Shown here: positions 17,588 through 26,935 of the stretch, one piece after another
Numbering within the stretch: position 1 is the stretch's first letter
Layout: every line of letters begins with the position of its first letter
NCBI GenBank assembly: GCA_026388735.1
Contig: JAPLJG010000027.1
Location: forward strand, 1 to 63,517
Source of the DNA: Deltaproteobacteria bacterium
GTDB lineage: Bacteria; Desulfobacterota; Desulfobulbia; Desulfobulbales; Desulfurivibrionaceae
Reading direction: 5' to 3'
Length of the DNA: 63,517 nucleotides
Position numbers and translations under genes: made by a program
The notes under the pieces: generated by a model
The model's input: only the letters and a program-made list of their open reading frames with translations
The model's database searches: none
What the model was told of the DNA's origin: nothing

Positions 17588-17815
17588 TTGCTGCAATTGT
17601 TCGATATTCTTCCTGAGTTGACTGATCTGCACTCCAGCGACACGCATTTTTGTCGTCCTTCCAGACACTGCTACGCCCCGAAGTCCTCCACAAAGGAGGC
17701 CTTGGACTCGTGTTTGTCCTTCTTGAAGTCAACAACCCAGACCTTGTTTTGCTCGTCGTAATCAACTCTGAGATTGATCTTCTCGCACAGCTCCTCTTTG
17801 GTGGGTATATTTTTC
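17588..17815 (-). pseudogene. decayed second copy of the small conserved gene (copy 2)
   Basis: The minus strand encodes a protein clearly related to copy 1: TKEELCEKI, a short deletion, then RVDYDEQNKVWVVDFKKDK, a stop within the next segment, then a frame change into QISQLRKNIEQLQQ. Copy 1 reads VDYDKNNKAWVVDLKKNK and QIGQLRKNIEQL at the same places. Both copies point the same way and enclose tpsB, tpsA and the transpeptidase gene. Several lesions make this copy non-functional. Confidence 0.75.
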
Positions 17816-17950
17816 CGCCTGTTGCATTGTGTCTCTTTGCAGAATTTGCGCCACGAGTGTTGTTGCCAGGGAACAAACTCCCATCATACTGAAATGACTT
17901 TAATTTAAAAAATATACTGCGATGGAGAATAACTGCTCCCTTGAAGGAGT

Positions 17951-17987
17951 CGCCTGACATATCAGGAATTTCCCGATATGTCAGGCG
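17951..17987. repeat. 37-bp near-perfect palindrome
   Basis: Arms CGCCTGACATATC (17951-17963) and GATATGTCAGGCG (17975-17987) are perfect inverted copies, and the 11-base centre itself contains GGAA-T-TTCC. It overlaps the start of the transposase remnant. There is no flanking T run, so it is not a standard terminator; an IS end, an insertion target or a protein-binding site are all possible. Confidence 0.65.
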
Positions 17988-18652
17988 ACAACAATCTGAC
18001 ACTAACTATGAAAGAGATCATATGCTCACCCAAGAACTTATCCGTAAATAAAACGTATAAGCGCAAAGCCGGTGGTGGCAAAAAGCATATGGAACACCGA
18101 CAGGTTTTTGAGGCTATTTTGTATGTTCTGCGTACTGGCTGCCAATGGAAGGCACTGCCGAAGGAACGGTTCGGCAGTCCAAGTGCGATTCACACTCATT
18201 TTATGAGATGGATGAAGTCTGGCTTTTTTCTTTCTCTTTGGAGAGCCGGCCTTGCCGAATACGATGAAATGGAAGGCATTGCTTGGCGATGGCAAAGTAT
18301 AGATGGTTCCATGACCAAAGCCCCTCTGGTCAAGAATCCGTAGGTCGCAATCCGACCGATGGGGGAAAAAAACGGGAGCAAACGTCATATTCTGGTGGAG
18401 GAACGTGGAGTCCCCTTGTCGATAGTCGTAACCGGGGCAAACAGGCACGACGTGAGGCAGCGCGGGGAAGAAATCCGGGAGAAGAAAGCCAATCCCTCAT
18501 AACAGCGCCAGAAGGAGGGTGGTTAAAGTCACACAGTCCTGGTTCAACAGATTCAGAAAATTGCTGGTGAGATATGAAAAACTCACCGCGACCTACAAGG
18601 CTCTGCTACACATTGTGGCAGGATCAACTTGCGACGTATATTTGCGACCGAC
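17978..18652 (+). pseudogene. IS5-family transposase remnant
   Basis: The frame from 17978 holds the N-terminal IS5-type transposase region: HRQVFEAILYVLRTGCQWKALP, then the start of the DDE core as IDGSMTKAPL. It then hits a stop (18341-18343). Further pieces of the same protein appear in shifted frames: GVPLSIVVTGANRHDV near 18410-18445 and the C-terminal WFNRFRKLLVRYEKLTATYKALLHI near 18535-18610. Several frameshifts, stops and a missing middle make it inactive. I could not find convincing terminal inverted repeats. It sits at the edge of the secretion island, next to pyrF. Confidence 0.8.
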
Positions 18653-18699
18653 TTCAGTGACCGAACGGAGGAAAAAATCCTGTCAGCCAGGTCCTTGTC

Positions 18700-19407
18700 T
18701 TACTGAAGAGCCTGGGCAATCTCCTGCTGCATGGCGTCAATAACCGCGAGGGGATCTGCGGCTTTGGAGATAGGGCGGCCCACAACCACCTGATCGGCGC
18801 CGCTTGTGATAGCGCGTCCAGCGGTCATGATCCGGGTTTGGTCGTCGGCGTGATCGAGCACATTGGCCCCAGGCCTGATCCCTGGCGTGACCAACAACAG
18901 CTTATCACCAAGCCCGCCGCGCAACCGAGTCGCCTCAAGACCGGAAGAGACCACCCCGTCGCAGCCCAGATCCAGCGCCCGTTTGGCCCGAAAATAGACC
19001 AGATCTTCAATGGACTGGGTCATGCCCATGGCCCGCAGATCTTCTTCGCCGAAACTGGTGAGCACGGTCACGGCCAATAGTTTAATATCGCCTTTTTCCT
19101 CCAGGGCCGCCCGGATAATCGGGTCATTGCCGTGGACGGTGGCCAGGCTCACCCCGTGTTTTCTCAGTTGGGCCACGGCCAGCTTGACGGTTTCCGGAAT
19201 ATCGAAAAACTTGAGGTCAAGCATCACCTTATGGCCCCGATCGACCAGCCAGTCAACGGTCTGGAACCAGTCGGCCATGAAAAGCTGGAGCCCAACCTTA
19301 TAAAAGCCCAGGTGGGACTCGGTTTTTTTCACCAACTCCCTGGCCTGTTCCGGTGTTTCCACATCAAGGGCCAGGATGATCCGTTCTTTCAAGGGAATAT
19401 CTTTCAC
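18700..19407 (-). CDS. pyrF: orotidine-5'-phosphate decarboxylase
   Basis: PyrF makes UMP by decarboxylating OMP, the last step of pyrimidine synthesis. The 235 residues match the bacterial type. The catalytic D-x-K-x-x-D signature is DLKFFDIPET with D64, K66 and D69; LALDV (about 12-16) binds the nucleotide, and the phosphate-binding PGIRP and VVGRPI stretches are present. It is the last gene of the pyrG-kdsA-kdsC-lptC-pyrF run, 25 bases after lptC. The island begins directly behind its stop. Confidence 0.97.
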   Translation of the reverse strand: MKDIPLKERIILALDVETPEQARELVKKTESHLGFYKVGLQLFMADWFQTVDWLVDRGHKVMLDLKFFDIPETVKLAVAQLRKHGVSLATVHGNDPIIRAALEEKGDIKLLAVTVLTSFGEEDLRAMGMTQSIEDLVYFRAKRALDLGCDGVVSSGLEATRLRGGLGDKLLLVTPGIRPGANVLDHADDQTRIMTAGRAITSGADQVVVGRPISKAADPLAVIDAMQQEIAQALQ

Positions 19408-19432
19408 GCGCTGCCTTTTCCTTATACCCGTC

Positions 19433-20002
19433 CTACTTGATATCGACCTTCACCCGACCGCTGACATCGTAGGAATCCTTCTGCATGTCATAGGCCATGC
19501 CCTTGCCGTGAATGTCCATGCCCTTGCCGGTGACCTGCACCGGGGACGTGGTCGTGATCTTTCGGGCCTGATCATCATAGCTGAGACTGTCGGACTGAAT
19601 CAGCATGCCATTCTCGGCCTGCACGTTGACACTGTTGCGCATAACGAGGATTTTTGTCTTGCTGTTGTATTCGCCTTCCTGGCCGGTGATGACAAATCTG
19701 CGCTCGGCATTTTTAAAAACCTGCGCCTCCACCGTTTCCATCTGCATTCTGTCCTGATCTTCTCCGGCAAAAAGCCGCTTGGCCTGGATCTGCCAGTCTC
19801 GCACCCCGTTTTTCAACTGAGAAAACAAGACCCCATCCATACTGAAACCTGCGCCGGTGCTCGTTGCCTGGGGCACGGCAAGATTAGCAGCCAGACCGCC
19901 GCGCGGCAGCAGAACACTGGTGAATGCCCCGCCCCAGATCGGCCAGGACAGCACAAGGCTCACAGGCAACAGCCAGAGAATATTACGGTAGCCGGTCATC
20001 AT
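19433..20002 (-). CDS. lptC: LPS export ABC transporter periplasmic protein LptC
   Basis: LptC is the inner-membrane-anchored bridge that takes lipopolysaccharide from LptB2FG and hands it to LptA. The 189-residue protein has one N-terminal membrane anchor (ILWLLPVSLVLSWPIW) and a periplasmic beta-jellyroll with repeated V-x-A-x-x-G-x-x patterns. Its ATG overlaps the kdsC stop (ATGATGA); a second ATG three bases on is equally possible. The usual lptA-lptB genes do not follow; pyrF does. Confidence 0.9.
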   Translation of the reverse strand: MMTGYRNILWLLPVSLVLSWPIWGGAFTSVLLPRGGLAANLAVPQATSTGAGFSMDGVLFSQLKNGVRDWQIQAKRLFAGEDQDRMQMETVEAQVFKNAERRFVITGQEGEYNSKTKILVMRNSVNVQAENGMLIQSDSLSYDDQARKITTTSPVQVTGKGMDIHGKGMAYDMQKDSYDVSGRVKVDIK

Positions 20003-20643
20003 CGCAGATACCTCGCCAGCAGCTCTTCCCGTTGCCCCTTGGCCTCGATGATCAGTTCGCACAACTCGCGCACCGCACCCCGGCCTCCCGCCTGTTTGGT
20101 TACATAATGGGCAACCGCCTTGACCTCGGCCACACCATCGGCCACCGTTGCCGCCAGACCCACCCGACTGAGCAGGGGCAGATCAAGCCAATCATCCCCC
20201 ATGTAGGCGACCTGCTGGGGGGAGAGCTTTTGTTCGGCAAGAATCTTTTCAAACGCCTCGATCTTGTTGCCCACCCCCTGATAGAGGTGGGCCAGTTTCA
20301 GGTCCTGGGCTCTGCGTTCCACCGCCTCGGAACGGCGGGCGGTGATGATGCCCACCTCCACCCCGACCTCCCGCAGAAGACGGATGCCGAAGCCATCTTT
20401 GATGTTAAAGGCCTTGAGCTCCGTACCGGAATTGCCGTAAACGATGGAGCCATCGGTGAGCACCCCGTCCACATCCAGAAGCAATAACCGGATTTCCTTG
20501 GCCAGCGGCAGACAATTACGCCAGACATAGCCGCGCTCGTCCTGCCCGGTGCGGGCCAAGGCCCGCTTCCGCAACCCCTCCAAAACCTCACAGTCGGAAG
20601 GATATTGCCCGCCCGGAATACCGCAGGAACCGGGGTCGGTCAT
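19999..20643 (-). CDS. kdsC: 3-deoxy-D-manno-octulosonate 8-phosphate phosphatase
   Basis: KdsC removes phosphate from KDO-8-phosphate on the way to CMP-KDO for the lipid A inner core. It is a HAD-superfamily phosphatase; the nucleophile motif LLLDVDGVLTDG has D57 and D59, and the C-terminal Mg motif is MGDDWLDL. It overlaps kdsA by four bases and lptC by a few. Unlike the usual 170-180 residues there is an extra 45-50 residue N-terminal segment with two cysteines; the ATGA overlap with kdsA favours this long start, but a later start cannot be excluded. Confidence 0.93.
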   Translation of the reverse strand: MTDPGSCGIPGGQYPSDCEVLEGLRKRALARTGQDERGYVWRNCLPLAKEIRLLLLDVDGVLTDGSIVYGNSGTELKAFNIKDGFGIRLLREVGVEVGIITARRSEAVERRAQDLKLAHLYQGVGNKIEAFEKILAEQKLSPQQVAYMGDDWLDLPLLSRVGLAATVADGVAEVKAVAHYVTKQAGGRGAVRELCELIIEAKGQREELLARYLR

Positions 20644-21482
20644 AGCCCGACCTCCCCGGCCTGACGCTGAATAAGGGTATGAATCTCCAGAAGATGGGCG
20701 AGCAGCGGCTCCACCCCATTAAGCGGCATGGAGTTGGGTCCATCGCACAGGGCCTTGGCCGGGTCGGGATGGATCTCCATGAACAACCCATCGATCCCGG
20801 CCGCCACGGCAGCCCGGGCCAGAGTCGGGATAAATTCGCGCTGCCCGCCGGAGCTGCCCCCTGCCCCGCCGGGCAGCTGGACGCTATGGGTCGCATCGTA
20901 GATAACCGGGCAGCCGAAAGAACGCATCACCGGCAGGGAGCGCATATCAACGACCAGATTATTGTAACCAAAGGTTGTGCCCCGCTCCATGAGCATCAGC
21001 CGATTTTTAGCCACCGCATTGATCTTGTTCACCGCATTCCGCATATCCCAGGGCGAGACAAACTGGCCTTTCTTCAGGCTCACCACCTTGCCGCTTTTGG
21101 CCGCCGCCACCAACAGATCGGTCTGACGGCAGAGAAAAGCGGGAATCTGCAAGACATCCAACACCTCGGCAGCCGGCCCCACCTGGGCCACCTCATGCAC
21201 ATCGGAAACCACCGGCACGCCAAAATCCTGGCGGATATCGGCCAAAATCCGCAGACCCTCGGCCAGGCCGGGGCCACGGAAGGAATCAAGCGAGGTCCGG
21301 TTGGCCTTGTCAAAAGAGGCCTTGAACATGTAAGAGATGCCCAGCCGACCGCAAATCTCTTTAAGCCCAACGGCAACTTCGCGGCACAGCTCGGCCGATT
21401 CGATGACGCATGGCCCGCCGATCAATAAAAAAGGCCGGTTGGGACCGACCTCAAAAAAATCTGGGATACGAACAGACTCCAC
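20640..21482 (-). CDS. kdsA: 3-deoxy-8-phosphooctulonate synthase
   Basis: KdsA condenses arabinose-5-phosphate with phosphoenolpyruvate to KDO-8-phosphate. The 280-residue protein shows the family landmarks: GGPCVIES (about 22-29), FKASFDKANRTS (about 53-64), the Q-F-V-S-PWDM loop, GTTFGYNNLVVDMRS, DATHSVQLPG and FMEIHPDP. C25 in GGPCVIE is the metal ligand found in metal-dependent forms. The gene lies between pyrG and kdsC, a common order, with four-base coupling to kdsC. Confidence 0.97.
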   Translation of the reverse strand: MESVRIPDFFEVGPNRPFLLIGGPCVIESAELCREVAVGLKEICGRLGISYMFKASFDKANRTSLDSFRGPGLAEGLRILADIRQDFGVPVVSDVHEVAQVGPAAEVLDVLQIPAFLCRQTDLLVAAAKSGKVVSLKKGQFVSPWDMRNAVNKINAVAKNRLMLMERGTTFGYNNLVVDMRSLPVMRSFGCPVIYDATHSVQLPGGAGGSSGGQREFIPTLARAAVAAGIDGLFMEIHPDPAKALCDGPNSMPLNGVEPLLAHLLEIHTLIQRQAGEVGL

Positions 21483-21524
21483 GCTTTTTCTCCTTAGTTT
21501 GACAACAAAGAGCCAGGAACCGCT

Positions 21525-23180
21525 TTACAGGCCAGCGTTTTCCAGGGCAGCCTTGATAAAATTCGTAAACAAGGGATGCGGCTTCATGGGGCCGGATTTA
21601 AATTCCGGATGGAACTGACATCCCAAAAACCACGGGTGGTCGGGCAACTCAACAATCTCCACCAGCTTCTCATCCGGCGAGGTACCGCTGATGATGAGCC
21701 CATGTTTCACCAACTCGTCTTTAAAGATGTTGTTGAATTCATAGCGGTGCCGATGCCGTTCTTGTATCTCATCTGTGCCATAGGCCTTGTGGGCAAAGGT
21801 TCCTGGCACCATCTTGCAGGGGTAAGCGCCCAACCGCAGGGTTCCGCCCAAAGCGGTAGACTCGTCACGGATCTGGATCTTGCCGGTGCGGTAATCAAAC
21901 CACTCCTTAATGAAGTAGATCACCGGATGCTTGGTGAGCTGGTTGAACTCGGTGCTGTCGGCGTCCTTCATCTTGGCGATATGGCGGGCGAACTCGATCA
22001 CCGCCAACTGCATGCCAAGACAGATGCCGAAATAGGGGATTTTTTTCTCCCTGGCAAAGGTCACGGCCTGAATCTTCCCAGCCACCCCACGGCTGCCGAA
22101 ACCGCCCGGCACCAACACCCCGTGGCACCCGGCCAACAAACCATCGGCGCCCTTGTCTTCAATCTCCTCGGCGCTCACATAACGGAGCCGCACCTTGGCC
22201 TCATTGGCCACGGCCCCATGCACCAAGGCTTCGTGCAGACTTTTGTACGACTCGGTCAGATCAACGTATTTGCCGATGATGCCGATCTCCACCTCGCGTT
22301 TCGGATGCTTGACCTTCTCGACCAGCTCCTGCCAGGCGTCCAGACGCGGCGCCCCGGTCCAGATATTGAGCTTGTTGAGGATAATGTCGTCGAGCCCCTC
22401 GGCGTGGAAACAGAGCGGCACCTCGTAGATATTCTCCACATCGCGGGCCGTGATCACCGCCTCTTTCTCCACGTTACAGAACAGGGAGATCTTGGCCTTC
22501 AGCTCATTGGAAAGCAGACTCTCCGTACGGCAGAGCAGAATATCCGGTTGGATGCCGATGGCCCGCAGTTCCTTCACACTGTGCTGGGTGGGCTTGGTTT
22601 TCACCTCGCCTGCGGTCTTGATGTAGGGGACCCAGGTAACATGGATATACAGGGAGTTTTCCCGGCCCACATCGGTGCGGAACTGCCGGATCGCTTCCAG
22701 AAAGGGCAGCCCTTCGATATCGCCGATGGTCCCGCCGATCTCGATGATAGCCACGTCCACCTCGCCTTCAAACTGCAGGATGGCTGTCTTGATCTCGTCG
22801 GTGATATGCGGGATCACCTGCACGGTGCCGCCCAGGTACTCGCCGCGCCGCTCCTTGCTGATCACCGAATGATAGATGCGGCCCGAGGTGTAGTTATTGC
22901 GCTGCCCCAGAACCACGGAGGTATACCGCTCGTAATGGCCAAGATCAAGGTCAGTTTCCGCCCCGTCATCGGTAACATACACCTCACCGTGCTGGAAGGG
23001 ATTCATGGTGCCAGGATCTACATTGATGTACGGGTCCAACTTCTGAAAGGTGATGGACAACCCGCGGCTCTCAAGCAGGGCGCCGATGGAAGCGGCTGCC
23101 AGCCCTTTCCCCAGGGAAGAGAGAACGCCTCCGGTGATGAAAATGAACTTGGTCCGATGGGTCTGATTGGTAGTTTTCAT
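21525..23180 (-). CDS. pyrG: CTP synthase
   Basis: CTP synthase aminates UTP using glutamine. The start at 23180 ([18 protein letters not shown]) gives 551 residues, the usual length; the frame extends further upstream but without homology. The N-terminal synthetase domain has [17 protein letters not shown] (about 15-31) and the Mg/UTP-binding region; the C-terminal class I glutamine amidotransferase has the nucleophile in [16 protein letters not shown] and a catalytic H-P-E in QFHPEF. It is the first gene of the KDO/LPS run, 42 bases before kdsA. CTP is also the co-substrate for KDO activation. Confidence 0.97.
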   Translation of the reverse strand: MKTTNQTHRTKFIFITGGVLSSLGKGLAAASIGALLESRGLSITFQKLDPYINVDPGTMNPFQHGEVYVTDDGAETDLDLGHYERYTSVVLGQRNNYTSGRIYHSVISKERRGEYLGGTVQVIPHITDEIKTAILQFEGEVDVAIIEIGGTIGDIEGLPFLEAIRQFRTDVGRENSLYIHVTWVPYIKTAGEVKTKPTQHSVKELRAIGIQPDILLCRTESLLSNELKAKISLFCNVEKEAVITARDVENIYEVPLCFHAEGLDDIILNKLNIWTGAPRLDAWQELVEKVKHPKREVEIGIIGKYVDLTESYKSLHEALVHGAVANEAKVRLRYVSAEEIEDKGADGLLAGCHGVLVPGGFGSRGVAGKIQAVTFAREKKIPYFGICLGMQLAVIEFARHIAKMKDADSTEFNQLTKHPVIYFIKEWFDYRTGKIQIRDESTALGGTLRLGAYPCKMVPGTFAHKAYGTDEIQERHRHRYEFNNIFKDELVKHGLIISGTSPDEKLVEIVELPDHPWFLGCQFHPEFKSGPMKPHPLFTNFIKAALENAGL

Positions 23181-23583
23181 AAAATGGCGCCGGTCTCGTA
23201 GAATAGGAAAAAAACACGGTGGATGACTTTCAGCGTGAACAACGCGACCCAGAGGGAAACGAGGCATACGCCGGGACTCCACCAAGCAATCGACAAACAG
23301 CAGGGGGACAAGGACGACAGCCCAACATAATCGAGCCGCATTACATTTTCATCAAAATACCGCATCCCGCTCTCATTTGTCCAAGGGAAAATGCTTTTTT
23401 TGCCCGGCCTATTTCCTGTGTTTGCCGGAGGTTACAATATTGTCACCTCTGCCAGTACAATGGATTTATTTGAATGGTGCAAAAGCGTCAAGCTTGACCC
23501 GGGACGGACCTGACCCGAGAAAACTCACTTTTCAAGACGGTATCTGACCCCATAGTCCATAGTCTTCTGCATAGTCTTCTTGG
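23181..23583. other. intergenic stretch, no gene seen
   Basis: About 400 bases between pyrG and the membrane-protein gene. Short frames exist but none resembles a protein. Near 23490-23580 there are repeated short words (tgacccg/tgacccc and catagtcttct twice), which look like degraded repeat DNA. The pyrG promoter should be here but I cannot place it with confidence. Confidence 0.5.
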
Positions 23584-24330
23584 CTACGGGCTATTGCATT
23601 GATCCTCGTCTTTACACGTATCTCCAAGAAGGCATGCACTCCACCAACAAAAAACTCCTTTAGGCGATACTGGAAGCATCCGCTGGCTCTGCTTGTCGAG
23701 TTGCCATACTTGATTAATACGACGAGTGAAGTGTGAACAATCACTATTTCCTGTTTCTGGGAGGGCTAGTGCAAAAATGATGGGGTTCGCATCAAGTGAC
23801 TTTTTTTTATCGCAATCCGAAAAAGCAACTGACCGTAGGAGATTCGCCTGTATCTTCTTATCGTCCCATTGAAGTCGCCTCCTTACGTCTGAGGGAAAAC
23901 GCAACGATTTCGACTTGATAGCGAGCACATCTACAACTATTGAATAAGCAGGAGAAGCCGACGACACATGGCGCATTGTCACAAGAGCTGCGGACCCATC
24001 ACGGCGATAACATGGATCAACAACGAATTCTCCAGAGCGTGTCCCTCCCAAGCAGACCCACCCACTTACAACATCACCGATAGAGCCAGGCCGCCAGCCA
24101 GGACCGTGATAATGAATCTCATCAGGAATTTTCATTCCTGCCAAAGGTTGCCTCTCCGTTGGGGATATATCACGGGACATTGTCAGCCCGGACATAACAA
24201 CCAAAAGGGATGGCACCACAAAACTACAGAAAAAAACCCCAAGAACACACGGGGACGGAGCCCGATATTTTTGATTTTTCTCATCACAAAAACCGGACTC
24301 CGCCCCTATTTCTTCATCACCTTGTTCCAT
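23584..24330 (-). CDS. single-pass membrane protein of unknown function
   Basis: I do not recognise this 248-residue protein. The ATG at 24330 has a GGGAGGA site about 6 bases upstream, better than the ATG at 24354. A cytoplasmic head of about 30 residues is followed by one hydrophobic segment (LGVFFCSFVVPSLLVVM, about 32-48) and a long polar domain with seven or more cysteines, probably periplasmic and disulfide-bonded. The base composition is lower in GC than the neighbouring pyrG and rlpA genes. It stands alone and no neighbour suggests a role. Confidence 0.6.
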   Translation of the reverse strand: MEQGDEEIGAESGFCDEKNQKYRAPSPCVLGVFFCSFVVPSLLVVMSGLTMSRDISPTERQPLAGMKIPDEIHYHGPGWRPGSIGDVVSGWVCLGGTRSGEFVVDPCYRRDGSAALVTMRHVSSASPAYSIVVDVLAIKSKSLRFPSDVRRRLQWDDKKIQANLLRSVAFSDCDKKKSLDANPIIFALALPETGNSDCSHFTRRINQVWQLDKQSQRMLPVSPKGVFCWWSACLLGDTCKDEDQCNSP

Positions 24331-24574
24331 CAACGATCCTCCCTTCCCCGGCATACATGATCATTATACTGCCGCACGTCGAACACGCGCACCTAACCCA
24401 AAGAAGCACTGTGAAAGATGTAAAGAAATCCACTCCGATTGTCAAAGTCTTTCGGCTACACCTGTGTTTGGTTTAACGTTTGGATATTTTCCCAACACTC
24501 ATCACTGTCACAAGACCAAGGTCTTCTTTTTTTGCGCAATTGCGGCTTGTTGCCTTTGCCGCAAATAAGGTAGT

Positions 24575-26010
24575 ATGGCGGAAACATTCATCAAGCTCGA
24601 GGATACACGCTCCGCCATGCCGTTTCGCCTCAATATAAAAAACCGCGCCACCCTGCTGCTTCTCTGCCTGCTTGCCCTGGCCTTTTCCGGGTGCAAGCAG
24701 GGCAAGACTCCAGATAGGGCAGCTGCTCAGGAAACTCCGGCCCGCCAACCCGCTTGCTTAGGCTGTCACGCGGAAGTCCGGCTCGACCCCAACCACAATC
24801 TCGCCTGCACCGACTGCCACAGGGGAAGCCCGGAGGGTACAACACAGGAGCAGGCCCACGCCGAGCTCATCAGCCAGCCAGCGCACCCCGACCAGATGCA
24901 GAAGGCCTGCGGCACATGCCACGCCAAGCAAGTAGCCCAGGCCGCCCTCACGAGACAATCGCCTCTCCCCTCGACCTTGCCGACGACCTGCTGCGCCGCC
25001 GCTGCCTGCGCTGCCATGTGTACGGCTCCGGCGACGGCTACCCTGAAACAACGCGCGGCACGGGCTGCGCCGCCTGTCATCTCGCGTACACCAACGGCAA
25101 AATGACCAACCATGCCTTCAGTAAATCCCCGGCGGACAGCCAGTGCCTGCACTGCCATTACGGCAACTTCGTTGGGGCCGACTATTATGGCCGCTTTGAG
25201 CACGACTTCAACCAGGAGTACCGCACCCCCTACCGCACCGATGGCAGCGAAACCCGGCCCTATGGGGTCGAGTTCCACCAGCTGACCCCGGACATCCACC
25301 AGCAGAAAGGGTTGGCCTGCATCGATTGCCACAGCGGGGCAGAACTCATGGGCGGACACGGCGCAGCCAAGGGCACAACCCCGGCCATCACCTGTCTTGC
25401 CTGCCACGATTGGCGCAAAGGATTGCCACTACCCCTCAGCAACCTCCAGGTTGAGGCGGACCGGCTGGTGCTCTTCACCCGGCTCACCAGCAAGAAATTG
25501 GTGGTGCCCCAGCTCGTCCACCCGGCCCACAAACTTTACGAGAAAAAAGCCCATTGCACCGTGTGCCACAGCCAGTGGAGCTTCAACGACCAGGGCACCC
25601 ACCTGCTCCGCACCGATACTCCGGACCATCCCGCCTGGGCCAGACTCAGTGTGCAAGGCAGCCGCGAGGTGGAGGAACAGCTGGACAACCCCACCCCCCA
25701 AGGACCTTCCCTACGGGACAAAATCACCGGAGCGCCAAGCCCAAGCCTATGGCTCAAGGGCTACGAGTTGCGCCGCTGGGAAAGCCCCTTGATCGGCATT
25801 GGGCCGGACGGCAGGCTCCAGATCTTCCGGCCCATCCTGGACCTGCACCTGTCCATGACTGACACGGGCAAAAAGGTTATTTTCGACAATGTGGGGGTGA
25901 AGCCTAAGCAGCAGCGCTATCTCCCCTATACCCCACACACCGCTGGCAAGGCCGGAGCGTTTTTCAACGAACGGCTCAAGCCCAACCTCCCTACCGAGAC
26001 AAAACCATGA
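24575..26010 (+). pseudogene. multihaem c-type cytochrome lipoprotein, frameshifted
   Basis: The first frame gives a lipoprotein signal (LLLLCLLALAFSGC, lipid-bearing C40) and three haem sites (CLGCH, CTDCH, CGTCH). A second frame, entered near 24951-24957, continues with six more (CLRCH, CAACH, CLHCH, CIDCH, CLACH, CTVCH) and runs to 26010. Adding one base in the acgagacaatc stretch would give one protein of about 478 residues with nine haems. Both parts match each other in composition and motif spacing, so the break is recent or a base-call error. A lipid-anchored cytochrome of this size would serve periplasmic or outer-membrane electron transfer. The stop overlaps rlpA by four bases. Confidence 0.85.
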
Positions 26011-26819
26011 GCTTCGCCAAACATACCCGAAAAGTTTTCCTCCCGGCCCTCCTGCTCCTCTGCGCCACCACCTTTTCCGGCTGCGCAACAGTGCTCACCA
26101 GCACCCCGCCGCCACAGACTGCTCCACCAGCCAAGCCTGCAGCCACCAAAACGGGCCGCATCCCCGCCACGCAAAAGCCCTACCAGATTGAGGGCAAGAC
26201 CTACTATCCGCTGCCCTCGGCCGAAGGGTACGTCGAAACCGGCACTGCCTCCTGGTATGGCAATCCATTCCATGGCCGCAAGACCTCCAACGGCGAAATC
26301 TACAACATGTACGACTGGACCGCAGCCCACAAAACCCTGCCCATGAACACCCGGCTCTTGGTAGAAAACCTCGGCAACGGCAAGTCCACCACGGTGCGGA
26401 TCAATGACCGCGGCCCCTTCGTGGGTACCCGAATCATCGATCTCTCCTACAATGTGGCCAGGGATCTGGAAATCATGAAGGAAGGCACCGGCAAGGTCCG
26501 GATTACCGCCCTAGGCGAGGCGGAAACCGTGCAACTCGCCGACAACAAGACCACAGCCCGTTTCCTGCCCCACGAGGATTTCCAAAAGGGTGATTTTTAT
26601 GTCCAGATCGGCTCCTTCACCGTTAAGGAGAATGCAGACCGGCTGACGGACAAAATGATCAAGGGGGGCAGAGAAACAGAGACCGTCCGCTATGAGCGAG
26701 GCGATCAAGTTTTCTACCGCGTCCAGGTAAAGGCAGGATCAACCCTGACCGCAGCCAAGAAAATGGAGCAGACCATGACCAGTTCCGGCTTCGCAGGCGC
26801 TTTTGTGGTGGCGCGATAA
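26007..26819 (+). CDS. rlpA: septal ring lytic transglycosylase RlpA family lipoprotein
   Basis: RlpA binds and can cleave denuded peptidoglycan strands at the division site. The 270 residues include a lipoprotein signal (lipobox FSGC, C26), a double-psi beta-barrel (about 80-165, TASWYGNPFHGRKTSNGE and VRINDRGPFVGTRIIDLS) and a C-terminal SPOR domain (about 195-268, FYVQIGSFTVKENA). All parts are intact. It is translationally coupled to the cytochrome gene by an ATGA overlap. Confidence 0.93.
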   Translation: MSFAKHTRKVFLPALLLLCATTFSGCATVLTSTPPPQTAPPAKPAATKTGRIPATQKPYQIEGKTYYPLPSAEGYVETGTASWYGNPFHGRKTSNGEIYNMYDWTAAHKTLPMNTRLLVENLGNGKSTTVRINDRGPFVGTRIIDLSYNVARDLEIMKEGTGKVRITALGEAETVQLADNKTTARFLPHEDFQKGDFYVQIGSFTVKENADRLTDKMIKGGRETETVRYERGDQVFYRVQVKAGSTLTAAKKMEQTMTSSGFAGAFVVAR

Positions 26820-26838
26820 AATCCCTCGACACAATTTC

Positions 26839-26866
26839 TTGACAGCCAAAGGCCAATCGTTATATC
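26839..26866 (+). promoter_or_regulatory. hydB: putative sigma70 promoter of the hydrogenase operon
   Basis: TTGACA (26839-26844), a 16-base spacer and TATATC (26861-26866) lie 70 bases before the first hydrogenase ATG, in the only sizeable gap between rlpA and the operon. The small inverted repeat CCCAT-aaac-ATGGG follows the -10 box. Recognised by pattern only. Confidence 0.5.
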
Positions 26867-26935
26867 CCATAAACATGGGCTGTTTTTCATAACGAAAAGC
26901 GTGCCATTCCCCACTCTCTGCCGAGGAGGGCTGTC

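Noticed and set aside
17569-17668. N-terminal extension of TpsB
   Set aside because: The in-frame upstream part encodes the tail of the decayed small gene (QLRKNIEQL); the signal peptide and ribosome site begin at 17446.
21576-23201. Plus-strand frame of over 500 codons opposite pyrG
   Set aside because: Antisense shadow of pyrG; composition follows the third-codon bias of the real gene.
23219-23473. 84-codon plus-strand frame upstream of pyrG
   Set aside because: No ribosome site, no homology and a composition like random intergenic DNA.
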